Assembly: GCF_003020585.1 (NCBI RefSeq)
Contig: NZ_PXUE01000005.1
Span: 186,001-250,000, forward strand
Direction: 5' to 3'
DNA length: 64,000 nt
Origin: Chryseobacterium aurantiacum
Lineage (GTDB): Bacteria; Bacteroidota; Bacteroidia; Flavobacteriales; Weeksellaceae
The position numbers were made by a program, and so were the translations under genes. The notes below the pieces were generated by a model, which was given only the letters and a program-made list of their open reading frames with translations, was not told the origin of the DNA and did no database searches. Below, piece by piece: positions 42,301 through 51,212 of the stretch; positions within the stretch are counted from its first letter, which is position 1, and every line of letters begins with the position of its first letter.

Positions 42301-42489
42301 GACGGATGTCTCCACCTCTGCAGGCGAAGCTCCAGGATACACCGTGGAAATAGTTACCATGTTGGTTTCAAACTTCGGAATCAATTCGTATCCCATGAGT
42401 GTATAACTCAGGATACCTCCCAACGTCAGAATTGTAAATAATACAATTACCAACGAGGGTCTTTTAATCGATATTTCTGCTAACTTCAT
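39301..42489 (-). CDS. RND-family efflux permease (AcrB/HAE1 type)
   Basis: The inner-membrane proton-driven pump has 1062 residues, 12 helices and two large periplasmic loops. It opens with EISIKRPSLVIVLFTILTLG. The paired aspartates of the proton relay are in GILVDDAIVVLENIYRHME (TM4, about residue 400), and the second half shows GLVAKNAILIVDFTNARK. It is the last gene of the operon and starts 7 bases after the adaptor gene. With the adaptor and TolC genes it forms a complete tripartite exporter of drugs or other hydrophobic compounds. The substrate range is unknown. Confidence 0.93.
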   Translation of the reverse strand: MKLAEISIKRPSLVIVLFTILTLGGILSYTLMGYELIPKFETNMVTISTVYPGASPAEVETSVTRKIEDAVGSLENVKKVESSSYESLSVIMVQLNDGADVDYALNDAQRKVNAILADLPDDVKAPSLNKFSLDDLPIITMSISSDKLNSKDLYDLLDKKIEPIFSRVNGVAQVDLVGGQEREIQVNLDEKKLQGYGLSIADVQQSILSSNLDFPTGSLKTRTSKSTIRLSGKYKSIEEMNNLVVSNKNGAQVRLSDIATVFDSQKDAEKVARFNQSSTILMQVKKQSDANAVAVSESVQKTIKTVEEAYKVQGVKVKIVNDTTEFTLESANHVIFDLFLAIILVAIVMLLFLHSIRNAFIVMVSIPASLVAAFIGMNLMGYTLNLMSLLGLSLVVGILVDDAIVVLENIYRHMEMGKSKIRAAYDGASEIGFTVAAITLVIVVVFLPIAMSSGLVANILAQFCVTVVIATLLSLLASFTIIPWLSSRFGKLEHLTGKNWFEKFILWFEGLIDSFTHWITGILEWCLKTTLRRISTVIITFIVLISSFMLVAFGFIGGEFFPPIDRGQFLVQMELSKDATVEKTNQLTLDVEKFLRNDKDVVDLITTVGQQSTGFGGAQATTYQSEVQVNLTDKSERSESTNIKAAKIKRELEEKFTGVEFKTAPIGIMGAENAPIEMVVTAPDNAIAVKEATRILELLKKVPGAVDAELSTDSGNPEVQVSIDRDKMASLGLNLSSVGQTMQTAFNGNTDGKFRAGEYEYDINIRFGDVNRQSIDDVKNLMFTNPQGQQIRLSQFADVKMGSGPSLLERRDKSPSVKVRAKAVGRPVGDVANEWANQFMDSKKKPIGVDYIWSGDMENQQEGFGTLGIALLAAIVLVYLVMVSLYDSFVYPFVVLFSIPLAMIGVMVILALTANSLNIFTMLGMIMLIGLVAKNAILIVDFTNARKAAGANTHDALVQANHARLRPILMTTIAMIFGMLPIALATGAGAEMNKGLAWVVIGGLTSSLFLTLIIVPVVYSLFDSVLRRMGKDTKVDYEAEMKAEYVHRELNEDGFTPKHLDK

Positions 42490-42496
42490 ATATCGT

Positions 42497-43558
42497 CTAC
42501 TTTATAATGTTCACTTTAGATCCGTTGTCCAGGTTGATCTGTCCGCTGGTAACCACTTGCTCACCTCCGTTCAATCCACTCAATACCTGTACTTTATCTC
42601 CGTAAACTTTTCCAATGGTTACTTTGATCAATTTAGCAACACCGTTCTGAACAACAAATAATTGTCCTGAGCTTACCCCATTTACAAACGCTTCTGCAGG
42701 AACAGTCAGCATATTCTGAGTTTCTGCACCATTGTTTGTACTAAATTTAGCAGTTGCATACATCCCGGCTTTTAGGTTTCCTCTGTTCTGAACTTCAATT
42801 TCAACTGGGAAATTTAAAGAAGCATCACTTTTGGGAGCGATAAATGTAATTCTACCTACAAAAGAATCCTCAGGTAAGACGTTAACCTTGATTGGAACTT
42901 CCTGCCCTAGCTGAATTTTTCCGATCTGGCTTTCGTCTACCAATACAGAAAGCTTCAGGCTGTTGATATTAACGATTTCAAACATAGAAGTTCCTACGGA
43001 AACAACTGTTCCGGGCTCAACCATTTTTTTATTAATTGTACCGCTGATTCCTGCACGGATACTTGTATCGTTTACTCGTACTCCTTGAGCTTTAACGGCT
43101 GCCTGCATGTTTTTCAGCTGAAGTCTTGAGTTATCAAGCTGTTGTTTTGTAACTCCACCAGTCTTGTATGCGCTTTCGTAACGTTGGTTATCGATAATGG
43201 CATTCTGTAGGTTGTTTTGAGCCTGTGTAACGTCAACTTCGATAGCATCTCTTTTTATTGTTGCTAAAACCTGACCTGCACCTACTCTTGACCCTTCTTT
43301 CACTAAAACGCTTACAATACGTCCTGAGATTTCAGAAGATTGATTCATCTCCTGCTTAGGAAGAAATGTTCCGTTTGCAGAATAGTCTGTATCTATATTT
43401 TCTCTTGCAACCGTTACAATGTTTACGTTGATTTTATCTACCTGCTTGGCAACTTCCTTTACTTCCTGAGTCTGCTTTTCTTTGTTACCTGCAATCTTAT
43501 ATGCGGCCAACCCTACAAGTACAGCTGCTACGATGATATATATTAAAGTTTTTTTCAT
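42497..43558 (-). CDS. RND efflux periplasmic adaptor (membrane fusion protein)
   Basis: The 353-residue adaptor has an N-terminal signal anchor (TLIYIIVAAVLVGLAAYKIA). The two lipoyl halves (GRIVSVLVKEGSRVGAGQVL and AGISGTINKKMVEPGTVVSV) flank a coiled-coil hairpin (QAQNNLQNAIIDNQRYESAY), and a beta-barrel follows (SFVGRITFIAPK). It links the RND permease to TolC. It has no lipobox, so a signal anchor rather than a lipoprotein anchor is likely. Confidence 0.93.
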   Translation of the reverse strand: MKKTLIYIIVAAVLVGLAAYKIAGNKEKQTQEVKEVAKQVDKINVNIVTVARENIDTDYSANGTFLPKQEMNQSSEISGRIVSVLVKEGSRVGAGQVLATIKRDAIEVDVTQAQNNLQNAIIDNQRYESAYKTGGVTKQQLDNSRLQLKNMQAAVKAQGVRVNDTSIRAGISGTINKKMVEPGTVVSVGTSMFEIVNINSLKLSVLVDESQIGKIQLGQEVPIKVNVLPEDSFVGRITFIAPKSDASLNFPVEIEVQNRGNLKAGMYATAKFSTNNGAETQNMLTVPAEAFVNGVSSGQLFVVQNGVAKLIKVTIGKVYGDKVQVLSGLNGGEQVVTSGQINLDNGSKVNIIK

Positions 43559-43567
43559 TTTAGTTTA

Positions 43568-44920
43568 TTATAAGTTTTGTAGTGTGTTCAATTCACCCTT
43601 AGCTTTTATTAGCTTGATCTCCGCTTGCTTGTAATCCAACAACGCATTAGAATAGTTCTGTTTTGCCTGTGTTAAAGCATTTTCAGAATCCAAGACTTCC
43701 GTAAGTGTTGCTAAACCGTACTGATAATTGGATTGGGTATTTTTCTGTACTCTTTCCGCAAGATCTACGTTGTCCTTCATGCTCTGGATGTTAATGATTG
43801 CATTTTCCATATTGGTGATGGAGTTTTTGTAATCCAGATCCAAACTCAGCTGTGTTTTTTGGATGTCCTGATCTAAATCCTGAAGATCAATTTCTGCCTG
43901 CTGAATTTTAGCTTTTGTAGCTCCCCCTGTGAAAATAGGAATATTAACATTCAGACCGATTGCTGAATAATCACTCCAAAGCACTCCATTATTAAGACCA
44001 TTGGTTAAAGGAAACTTCTTTCCCATCCCGGCCCAACCATAGTTTGCCGTAAGGTTAACAGTAGGGTAAAGATATGCTTCTGTAGCTTTTTTGTTAAACT
44101 GAAGAAGCTCTCTGTTTTTATTTAAAACTCTGATTTCTGTACGATTATCAAGGTTAACGTTACTTGCAATCAGTTCAGGTTTTGGCTCAATCGTTTTTTC
44201 TTCAAGCTCAATATCTGTATTGATAGGAACACCCATATAAAATTTCAGAGCATTTTTTGAAAGTTCAACAGAGTTAATCAACTGCTGTCTGTTTGAACCG
44301 ATATTAGTAAGCTGTACATTGGTACGATCTAAGTCTATGCTTTTTGCAAGACCATTATCTACCAAACTTTTAATAACATTTCTCACTTTCTCAGTATTCA
44401 CATAGCTAGCCTTTACTGTTTTAAGGTTTTCTTCCTGTACAAACACTTGATAATAAGCTGTTGCTACATTTTCAATGATCTGCTCATTGGTCAACTCAGC
44501 ATTCAGTACGTAAAACTCTCTTGTAGATTTTGCAGCCTTAAGTCCTGTGAAAACTCTTTGGTCAAACAATGCCTGCTGAAGCTGAACAACAGCACTGGAG
44601 CTCCAAGGTTGTCCCAGCTGAGCTCTGATTCTCTCTCCTCCAAATTCAAGCAAAGATTCCTGAATAACCGGATTGTAGGTAAGTCCGGCTGTTGCACTGA
44701 TCTGTGGGAGTGCACCGGCTCTGGCCTCATCAATCTTATATTCGGCTTTTTTTACCTGTAAAGCAGCTTTTTTAGCTTCTGCCTTATTTTGAAGCGCCTG
44801 CTTAATTGCCTCTTGCAGAGAAACCTGCTGCTGGGCAGACACCGATGAAAAGCCGAAAATCATAAATGCTGCAGCTATCCCTATTTTTAGCTTTCTAGCA
44901 GTTATACGTTTTCTGTTCAT
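43568..44920 (-). CDS. TolC-family outer-membrane efflux protein
   Basis: The 450-residue protein has a signal peptide ending near residue 29 (SSVSAQQ). Two TolC-repeat halves of long helices follow (LQEAIKQALQNKAEAKKAAL; ERVQKNTQSNYQYGLATLTE; LDYKQAEIKLIKAKGELNTL). It forms the outer-membrane duct for the RND pump encoded downstream. It is the first structural gene of the operon, 87 bases after the TetR gene. Confidence 0.92.
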   Translation of the reverse strand: MNRKRITARKLKIGIAAAFMIFGFSSVSAQQQVSLQEAIKQALQNKAEAKKAALQVKKAEYKIDEARAGALPQISATAGLTYNPVIQESLLEFGGERIRAQLGQPWSSSAVVQLQQALFDQRVFTGLKAAKSTREFYVLNAELTNEQIIENVATAYYQVFVQEENLKTVKASYVNTEKVRNVIKSLVDNGLAKSIDLDRTNVQLTNIGSNRQQLINSVELSKNALKFYMGVPINTDIELEEKTIEPKPELIASNVNLDNRTEIRVLNKNRELLQFNKKATEAYLYPTVNLTANYGWAGMGKKFPLTNGLNNGVLWSDYSAIGLNVNIPIFTGGATKAKIQQAEIDLQDLDQDIQKTQLSLDLDYKNSITNMENAIINIQSMKDNVDLAERVQKNTQSNYQYGLATLTEVLDSENALTQAKQNYSNALLDYKQAEIKLIKAKGELNTLQNL

Positions 44921-45007
44921 AATTTTATACTTCGTTTATTTTTTATACACTTGTTATTATTTTCTTTCTAAATGACGAATCATTTTTAGAAATACTTTAT
45001 ATTTTTT

Positions 45008-45601
45008 CTAGTTTTTAAATAACATATTGATAATAATTTCTTTTCGTGCTGAAATAATCTTATCATAATCCTCATCACTAATCATTAGATTCTCCATAAA
45101 TAGAGGTCTAATTGCACTTGGAAAAACCAATAGTGAAACCATATTCAGAATAAACTGAACAGGGTCCATTGTTTCAATATTTCCCAATTCCATTTCTTTT
45201 TCGATATCGCTATACATTTTTTGTAGGATATCTTCTTCTATTTCTCTTTGATGGCAGGTTCCCTTATTGATCTGGGAAACAATATAGCTTTCCAGATAGG
45301 GGTACTGAAGACTGGTAGAAAGGCTACTTTCTATAAATTCGCTGATCTTTTCCTTAAAAGGAAGATCTGAATTCTGGATAATCTTTGATTTTTCCTGCTC
45401 TACTTTTTGAGCTTCATCAAAGATGATCTGAATCAGTTTATCTCTTGATCTGAAATAATAGTTAATAAGGGTTCTGTTTACTCCCGCTTCATCAGCTATT
45501 TCCTGCGTAGTAGCATCAAATTTTCCTTTCACAAAGAACAAATTCTTCGCTGTCTCCTTGATCAATTCCTGTGTTTGGTCTTTTTTTGCTTGATTTGACA
45601 T
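45008..45601 (-). CDS. TetR-family transcriptional regulator of the efflux operon
   Basis: The 197-residue protein has a TetR helix-turn-helix near residues 20-50 (TTQEIADEAGVNRTLINYYF then RSRDKLIQIIF) and a ligand-binding helical C-terminal domain. It is the first gene of the leftward operon ahead of TolC, adaptor and RND pump, so it is the presumed repressor of the pump and of itself. Three copies of an ACAA-type palindrome lie just upstream of its start. Confidence 0.9.
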   Translation of the reverse strand: MSNQAKKDQTQELIKETAKNLFFVKGKFDATTQEIADEAGVNRTLINYYFRSRDKLIQIIFDEAQKVEQEKSKIIQNSDLPFKEKISEFIESSLSTSLQYPYLESYIVSQINKGTCHQREIEEDILQKMYSDIEKEMELGNIETMDPVQFILNMVSLLVFPSAIRPLFMENLMISDEDYDKIISARKEIIINMLFKN

Positions 45602-45610
45602 TTTTGTTAA

Positions 45611-45620
45611 ACAAATTTGT
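45611..45620. promoter_or_regulatory. Candidate TetR operator, site 1
   Basis: ACAAATTTGT is a perfect 10-base palindrome 10 bases upstream of the TetR start. It resembles sites 2 and 3. Confidence 0.45.
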
Positions 45621-45647
45621 GCAAATTTATATTAAAAAATATTTTTG

Positions 45648-45657
45648 ACAAAATTGT
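45648..45657. promoter_or_regulatory. Candidate TetR operator, site 2
   Basis: ACAAAATTGT (ACAA/TTGT half-sites) lies within TTGACAAAATTGTTAAAC, 37 bases from site 1 and 26 bases from site 3. It probably belongs to the same control region of the divergent genes. Confidence 0.45.
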
Positions 45658-45673
45658 TAAACAAAAAAATTAA

Positions 45674-45683
45674 ACAAAATTGT
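45674..45683. promoter_or_regulatory. Candidate TetR operator, site 3
   Basis: This is a second ACAAAATTGT, within TTAAACAAAATTGTCATGAC. It lies between the TetR gene and the promoter of the divergent T9SS protein gene. Confidence 0.45.
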
Positions 45684-45730
45684 CATGACATTCATCATGT
45701 CTTTCAAAATAATATGAGAGAATTTATGAG

Positions 45731-45758
45731 TTGGTATTTAATGAAAAATATATCTTTG
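45731..45758 (+). promoter_or_regulatory. Bacteroidetes promoter of the T9SS surface protein
   Basis: TTG at 45731-45733 and TATCTTTG at 45751-45758 are separated by 17 bases, a full match to the -33/-7 consensus. The ATG follows 18 bases later. This is the clearest promoter in the window. Confidence 0.7.
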
Positions 45759-45775
45759 CCGCAAATTAATAACTG

Positions 45776-48700
45776 ATGAAAAAAATTCTATTTCTGTTCT
45801 CAATATTGAGTGGATCATTTCTATTTTCCCAACAAAACATTTCAGAAAGCAATTCATACAATTTTTATGAAAATAAAGGCCAGATTATTGATCAGAATGG
45901 AAAAGAAAATAAAAAAGTAAAATACCTTTTCCACTCCAATGGATTGAATGTACAGCTTCGTTCTGATGGTTTTTCTTATGATATATATGAATTTAAAAAA
46001 ACAGTCAATCCTAACTTTTCGAAAAAAAAAGACAATACTCTTCCCAGTCCTAGGCTCTACAATGCTGATGAATTCATTTATGAAAAAATAATTCATAGAA
46101 TAGACATTGAGCTTTTAAATTCTAATAAAAAAGCAATCATTGCATCAGAAGGAAAGTCCCCGGATTATGACAACTATTATAACCTTTCTGATAATTCTAA
46201 AGGCGTTACAAATGTCCATCGTTTTCAAAAGATCCGATATAAGGAAATCTATCCCAATATTGATCTTATCTTTTTCAAACCTCATGATACTTTAAAACCC
46301 ATAGAATATAATTTCATTATCAATCCCGGTGGGAAAATTTCAGATATAAAGATGAAATTCAATGGGGCGCCTACTTTCATAAAAGATGGTAAACTAACCA
46401 TGAATGTCCGTTTTGGAGAAGTCCATGAAAATATTCCGAAAAGTTGGATTGTGGGAAATGCTAAGAAAAATATTGATGTTTCTTTTAAAGATATTGGAGA
46501 TCAAACATTTAGCTTCAATTCTCCGCTGAATACTTCAAATAAAACAATCGTGATAGACCCTGTACCTACAAGAATATGGGGAAGCTATGCAGGAGGATAT
46601 GGAGAAGAGTATGGAAAAATCAAAACCGACAGTCAAAGTACGGGTTATCTCTTCGGATCAACTAATAGTTCTACTAATTTCGCAACTACAGGAACCTATC
46701 AACAAGTAGTAATGGGTAACTTTGATGCGTTTTTAATGAAAATAACGAAAAGCGGGCAAAAACTTTGGGGTACTTATTATGGAATGTCTCAAGCAGACTC
46801 TTTTACAGCCGTAGACATTGATGAAAGCTTTAATATTTATGCAGGAGGGGAAATAAGCAGATTAACAAGTAATATAGATGTTTGCCTTGTGAAGTTTAAT
46901 TCAAATGGAGGATTAGTTTATCAAAAAGATTTTATTGGCAGCCAGGTAGACGAAATGTACACAGTCTCTTATGATAGTGGACAGGTTTTTTTTGGCGGAT
47001 ATACAATGAGCTCCAATTTCCCTACTATCAACGCGCCCTACCTTACAAAAATTAGCCCCCCAGGATATAATGACGGATATTTAACCTCTTTAGATGCTTT
47101 ATCAGGAAACACTCTATGGTCATCATTTTTTGGAGGATCAGACCGTTCAACGTCTATTAATCAAATATTTTCCTCTACCAATGATCTGGAGATTATTGGG
47201 GCAACACAGTCACAAAATATACCAATGATAAATCCTTTTCAGCCAACCAACGCTGGAACATCCGATGGATTATATTTGAAATTTTCTAAAAGCGGAACTC
47301 TTTTACGTTCAAGTTATTTTGGCGAAGAAGGGCAGGAAAGTGTTTGGGAAGCAAGAATAATTAATAATATACTCATACTTCCTGGTGAATACATGACATT
47401 TGACTCTACTGGGGGAGCTATCAGAAAACCAGGAGTCTGGAGAGTGAACTTAGCAACGAATGCTATAGCAAAAACTTATTTCAATTTTAATGCCGGACTT
47501 CAGATATCTGCATATCCTGATGTTTTAGGAAATATTTTTTTTACCGGACTTCATGATAGTATTTTACCAGACATTTCTACCCCAGGAGCCTATATGGGAA
47601 TGCCTACAATGTATCTTTCTACATTCTTAATTAAGTTCAATCAAAATGATGTAAAAGAATGGGGAACTTATTACACAGGAAATAAAGCTACTCAGCTAGG
47701 ACTAGTAACAAAAGATGGAGACGGTGCTATTTACTTAACAGGTATGTCAAGCGGAAATTCTACGGGAATTGCTACTCCTGGTACTTTTCAACAATCACAG
47801 GGTGGTGGGAATGATATATTCATTGCAAAATTTCAAGATTGTAGTTCTTCTGCTGTAGTCTCTTCCAACTCTCCTGTTTGTATCAACTCAACTCTTCAGC
47901 TTAATGCTACAGGAGGTACAAATTATAGCTGGACAGGCCCTAACGGGTTTACTTCTAATCAGCAAAACCCAACCATTCCTAATGCTACAACAGCGAATTC
48001 GGGAAACTATCTATGTCAAGTTACGGGATCAGGAGTTTGTGATGGAAGTTTTACTGTAAATGTTATTGTAGGTGATAATGTGCCCCCAATTCCTAATATA
48101 ATAAATTTAGCAGATATAACGGGAGACTGCAATACAACAATCACCAGCTTCCCTACCGCCACAGATAACTGTGTAGGAACGGTTACTGCGACTACAACAG
48201 ACCCTCTATCTTATTCAATTCCTGGAAGCTATATTATCCATTGGACTTATAATGATGGCCATGGAAATACAGCTACACAAAGTCAAAATATCATTGTTAC
48301 TGCCGCACAATCTCCGGCTGCAAGTTTAAATCAAACTTTTTGTGCTACTAACATCCCAAAAATATCAGACATCCAAATCACAGGTCAAAATATAAAATGG
48401 TATGATGCTGCAGGAAATATTTTACCAGTTACAACTCCTCTTGTAAATGGGCAAACTTACTATGCTTCCCAAACCATTAATAGCTGTGAAAGTGGTAAAA
48501 CGGCCATTCAAGTAACAATAAATATAACTCCCAAGCCCACAGCTAATATTAATCAGGATTTCTGTGCTTCGGCAAATCCTATATTAGAGAAACTTATGGT
48601 AACAGGAACTTCTCTTATATTTTATGATACAATGGGAAATATCCTGCCTGCAACAACACTTCTTGTAAATGGACAAACTTATTATGTAACTCAAACATTA

Positions 48701-49690
48701 AACAATTGTGAGTCTGAAAAATTAGCAATCTCCGTAACTCTTACCCAAAATAACGTTCCCGCTAATGACCATGCGGTGACTCTATGTAATGACAATACAG
48801 GAAATACAATGATTGTTAATCTACTTTCTTATGAGGGCAACATCATCAACAATCCTAACAATTACATTTTCAATTATATAGATTCAGCTGGAAATAATAT
48901 TGCCAATCCCTTAACCTATACTTTAAATATTGGTACAACAATTTTCCGTGTGAAAGTATCAACTACTGATGGATGTTTTAAGATTGTAAAATTAAGTTTA
49001 ACTTTAAATCCTAAACCTATTGTTAATCTTCCTGTAAAACTGGATTTCTGTGCAGGAAAATCTGCAATTTTAGATGCGGGGACAGGGTTTAAATCTTATT
49101 TATGGAGTACAGGGGCCACTACTCAAACCATTACAGTATCTAACCCTGGAAATTATTCTGTAAGGGTAACTAACAATTTCGGATGTGAGAATACAGCTTC
49201 CACACAGGTTACTCATACTATTTTGCCTAATATTACCTCTATAAATATTAACAATACTATAGCTACGGTTATTCTTTCCGAAACCGGCAGCTTTGAATAC
49301 TCTCTGGACAATTCCACATGGCAGGACTCCAATATCTTTACTAATCTAAGTATGGGAGAGTATACAGTTTATGTAAGAACAAAAGCAGGCTGTATTATTG
49401 GACAGAAAAAATTCTCCATATTCAATATCCCAAATGTAATAACACCCAACGGAGATGGAATCAACGATACCTGGAGAATAGCCGGATTAGAAAATTATCC
49501 CGGAACTGAAGTTCTCCTGTATGACAGAAGAGGAATGCTTATTTTTAAGGAAACCATAAAGAAAGCCCCTTTCCAATGGAACGAAAAATATGACTTACAA
49601 CCCATTCCTACCGGAAGCTATTGGTACACCATACAGGTTTCTGATGGAAGAAATTATAGCGGATGGTTATTAATTAAAAATAGAGAATAA
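45776..49690 (+). CDS. T9SS-secreted surface protein with SBBP-type propeller, Ig-like repeats and gliding-motility CTD
   Basis: The 1304-residue protein starts with a signal peptide (SGSFLFSQQ). An N-terminal region with the NFYENKGQI motif precedes a beta-propeller of SBBP-type repeats rich in WGSYAGG/WGTYYG units (about residues 270-680). Then come Ig/PKD-like and HYR-like domains (about 690-840) and tandem Cys-containing repeats (about 850-1120). The C-terminus is the gliding-motility type sorting domain (VITPNGDGINDTWRIAGLEN then VLLYDRRGMLIF). It is exported by the type IX system and anchored on the surface. The ligand is unknown. Confidence 0.9.
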   Translation: MKKILFLFSILSGSFLFSQQNISESNSYNFYENKGQIIDQNGKENKKVKYLFHSNGLNVQLRSDGFSYDIYEFKKTVNPNFSKKKDNTLPSPRLYNADEFIYEKIIHRIDIELLNSNKKAIIASEGKSPDYDNYYNLSDNSKGVTNVHRFQKIRYKEIYPNIDLIFFKPHDTLKPIEYNFIINPGGKISDIKMKFNGAPTFIKDGKLTMNVRFGEVHENIPKSWIVGNAKKNIDVSFKDIGDQTFSFNSPLNTSNKTIVIDPVPTRIWGSYAGGYGEEYGKIKTDSQSTGYLFGSTNSSTNFATTGTYQQVVMGNFDAFLMKITKSGQKLWGTYYGMSQADSFTAVDIDESFNIYAGGEISRLTSNIDVCLVKFNSNGGLVYQKDFIGSQVDEMYTVSYDSGQVFFGGYTMSSNFPTINAPYLTKISPPGYNDGYLTSLDALSGNTLWSSFFGGSDRSTSINQIFSSTNDLEIIGATQSQNIPMINPFQPTNAGTSDGLYLKFSKSGTLLRSSYFGEEGQESVWEARIINNILILPGEYMTFDSTGGAIRKPGVWRVNLATNAIAKTYFNFNAGLQISAYPDVLGNIFFTGLHDSILPDISTPGAYMGMPTMYLSTFLIKFNQNDVKEWGTYYTGNKATQLGLVTKDGDGAIYLTGMSSGNSTGIATPGTFQQSQGGGNDIFIAKFQDCSSSAVVSSNSPVCINSTLQLNATGGTNYSWTGPNGFTSNQQNPTIPNATTANSGNYLCQVTGSGVCDGSFTVNVIVGDNVPPIPNIINLADITGDCNTTITSFPTATDNCVGTVTATTTDPLSYSIPGSYIIHWTYNDGHGNTATQSQNIIVTAAQSPAASLNQTFCATNIPKISDIQITGQNIKWYDAAGNILPVTTPLVNGQTYYASQTINSCESGKTAIQVTINITPKPTANINQDFCASANPILEKLMVTGTSLIFYDTMGNILPATTLLVNGQTYYVTQTLNNCESEKLAISVTLTQNNVPANDHAVTLCNDNTGNTMIVNLLSYEGNIINNPNNYIFNYIDSAGNNIANPLTYTLNIGTTIFRVKVSTTDGCFKIVKLSLTLNPKPIVNLPVKLDFCAGKSAILDAGTGFKSYLWSTGATTQTITVSNPGNYSVRVTNNFGCENTASTQVTHTILPNITSININNTIATVILSETGSFEYSLDNSTWQDSNIFTNLSMGEYTVYVRTKAGCIIGQKKFSIFNIPNVITPNGDGINDTWRIAGLENYPGTEVLLYDRRGMLIFKETIKKAPFQWNEKYDLQPIPTGSYWYTIQVSDGRNYSGWLLIKNRE

Positions 49691-49718
49691 AAAAAGAGCA
49701 GATAATTCTGCTCTTTTT
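49691..49718. terminator. Bidirectional terminator
   Basis: AAAAAGAGCAGA (49691-49702) pairs with TCTGCTCTTTTT (49707-49718), with an A-run at the left and a T-run at the right. It serves both the T9SS protein and the convergent CvfB-like gene. Confidence 0.8.
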
Positions 49719-49722
49719 TGTT

Positions 49723-50547
49723 TTATAATAGTTTGATTTTGTCTTCTGTAATATCGATGATCTTATCTTTATAAAGTCCTCCGATTGCCTTCTTAAAATT
49801 CTTTTTACTCATCTGAAGTTCATCTTTAATCTCTTCAGGTGAAGACTTATCCGAAACATATAGAAGTCCATAATTTTCTTCCAGTTTATCCAAAATCTTT
49901 TGTTTGAATTCATCAATGTTTTCAAAGCCTTCAGACTGCAGGGAAACATCAATCTTACCGTCTTCACGAATAATCTTGATAAACCCTTTCTCTTCAGACA
50001 AAGGATACAGTTTTTTGAAAACATCCGATGCATATATCAAACCTATATATTGTTTATTGATTATGACATTCCATCCCAGTTCACTCTCATTCATCATGAT
50101 AAGATCTACTTTATCTCCTTTTTTGAATGGAAGATCCTGATATTGTGGGTTTCTCTTAAACTTTGTAGTTCCTGTGATCAGTTCCATATCTTCATCTACA
50201 TAAATATAGACAAGATATCTTTTTCCTTCAATAATTTTGGTTTTCTGCTGCTTGTAAGGAATAAAAAGATCCTTAATGATCCCCCAATCCATAAATGCCC
50301 CACTAGGAAGACTCTGCACACAACTCATCACTGCAAATTCACCAACTTCTGCCAATGGGATCTCAGTGGTAGCCTTTAATTTATCATCATCCTGATAAAC
50401 AAAAACCTCAACATACTCTCCTATTTCCTTATCTTCACGAGTGAAAATTTTAGGAAGAAAAGCCTTTTCTCCGGATTCGTCTGTTAAGATCCATCCTGAA
50501 TTATTTTTATCTAAAATTTCTAAATTCTGAGTTTTTCCGAGTTGCAT
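49723..50547 (-). CDS. S1-like RNA-binding protein of the CvfB family
   Basis: The protein has several OB-fold S1-like units (VMSCVQSLPSGAFMDWGIIK; GDKVDLIMMNESELGWNVII) and a C-terminal winged helix (MSKKNFKKAIGGLYKDKIID), the CvfB/YitL layout. I place the start at the ATG 50547 (MQLGKTQNLEIL, 274 residues). The longer frame would start at a TTG at 50568 that lies on the -7 promoter box itself. The family affects virulence-gene expression in staphylococci; here its RNA target is unknown. Confidence 0.88.
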   Translation of the reverse strand: MQLGKTQNLEILDKNNSGWILTDESGEKAFLPKIFTREDKEIGEYVEVFVYQDDDKLKATTEIPLAEVGEFAVMSCVQSLPSGAFMDWGIIKDLFIPYKQQKTKIIEGKRYLVYIYVDEDMELITGTTKFKRNPQYQDLPFKKGDKVDLIMMNESELGWNVIINKQYIGLIYASDVFKKLYPLSEEKGFIKIIREDGKIDVSLQSEGFENIDEFKQKILDKLEENYGLLYVSDKSSPEEIKDELQMSKKNFKKAIGGLYKDKIIDITEDKIKLL

Positions 50548-50565
50548 TGATGATAAATTAGCTGA

Positions 50566-50573
50566 CAAAGGTA
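50566..50573 (-). promoter_or_regulatory. -7 promoter box of the CvfB-like gene
   Basis: The minus strand reads TACCTTTG, a full TAnnTTTG match, 19 bases before the ATG at 50547. Transcription would begin inside the longer frame, which supports the shorter start. Confidence 0.55.
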
Positions 50574-50647
50574 CGGAAATTTGAAGATTTTAACCTAGTG
50601 AATCATTTTAAGAATTATTTTATCTTTCCAAAAGCCTTTAAAACCTC

Positions 50648-50655
50648 TACATTTG
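50648..50655 (+). promoter_or_regulatory. -7 promoter box of the 148-residue secreted-protein gene
   Basis: TACATTTG is a full TAnnTTTG match, 20 bases before the ATG at 50676. Confidence 0.5.
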
Positions 50656-50675
50656 AATAAAAATACCAGGAAAAC

Positions 50676-51122
50676 ATGAAAAAATATTTCGCTATACTAT
50701 TTCTTATTTCTATGACCACTGCAAACGCCCAACTACTGGAAAAAACAGCAGTCAATGTAGCTTATAGATACACCGGAAGAAATGTTTTGCAGGCCGGACT
50801 TGAATTCAGACTTGGTGATTCTCGTTATCAATCTGTCATTCTTGGTCCATCCATCCTTTATACACGCATCAATCAAACCGATAAATTTCTGCCGGAAGCC
50901 CATGTTTATTATACTAACAATGGACAACTATACGGCGTTTCAGTAAACCCATACTCCTTGGAGCCTAGAATTGGAATTTCATTGTTCAACATGTTATTTC
51001 TCAATACCGGATACGCTTTTCCCATACACAAAGAGAAATACTTTAAAGGGATTACCTTTGGAATACAGTTCAATATTGCACCCAATAACTCTAAGTTTTA
51101 TGACAAAATGAAGATTATGTAG
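50676..51122 (+). CDS. Small secreted beta-rich (outer-membrane barrel-like) protein
   Basis: The 148-residue protein has a signal peptide (MKKYFAILFLISMTTANAQ). Amphipathic strands follow (ILGPSILYTRINQTDKFLPE; AHVYYTNNGQLYGVSVNPYS; FKGITFGIQFN), as in a small outer-membrane barrel. No named family is recognised. It stands alone with its own promoter, head to head with the CvfB-like gene. Confidence 0.75.
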   Translation: MKKYFAILFLISMTTANAQLLEKTAVNVAYRYTGRNVLQAGLEFRLGDSRYQSVILGPSILYTRINQTDKFLPEAHVYYTNNGQLYGVSVNPYSLEPRIGISLFNMLFLNTGYAFPIHKEKYFKGITFGIQFNIAPNNSKFYDKMKIM

Positions 51123-51212
51123 TATCAATTAAAGGTCTATTTTTTTATAGATCTTGTAGATTATTTGGACCGATATAAAGTTTGGCGATCTACCAAAAAG
51201 GCATTCACAAAA

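Noticed and set aside
51123..51212. Hairpin AAGGTCTAT/ATAGATCTT after the small secreted-protein gene
   Set aside because: It needs a G-T wobble and has no T-run, so it is too weak to call as a terminator.
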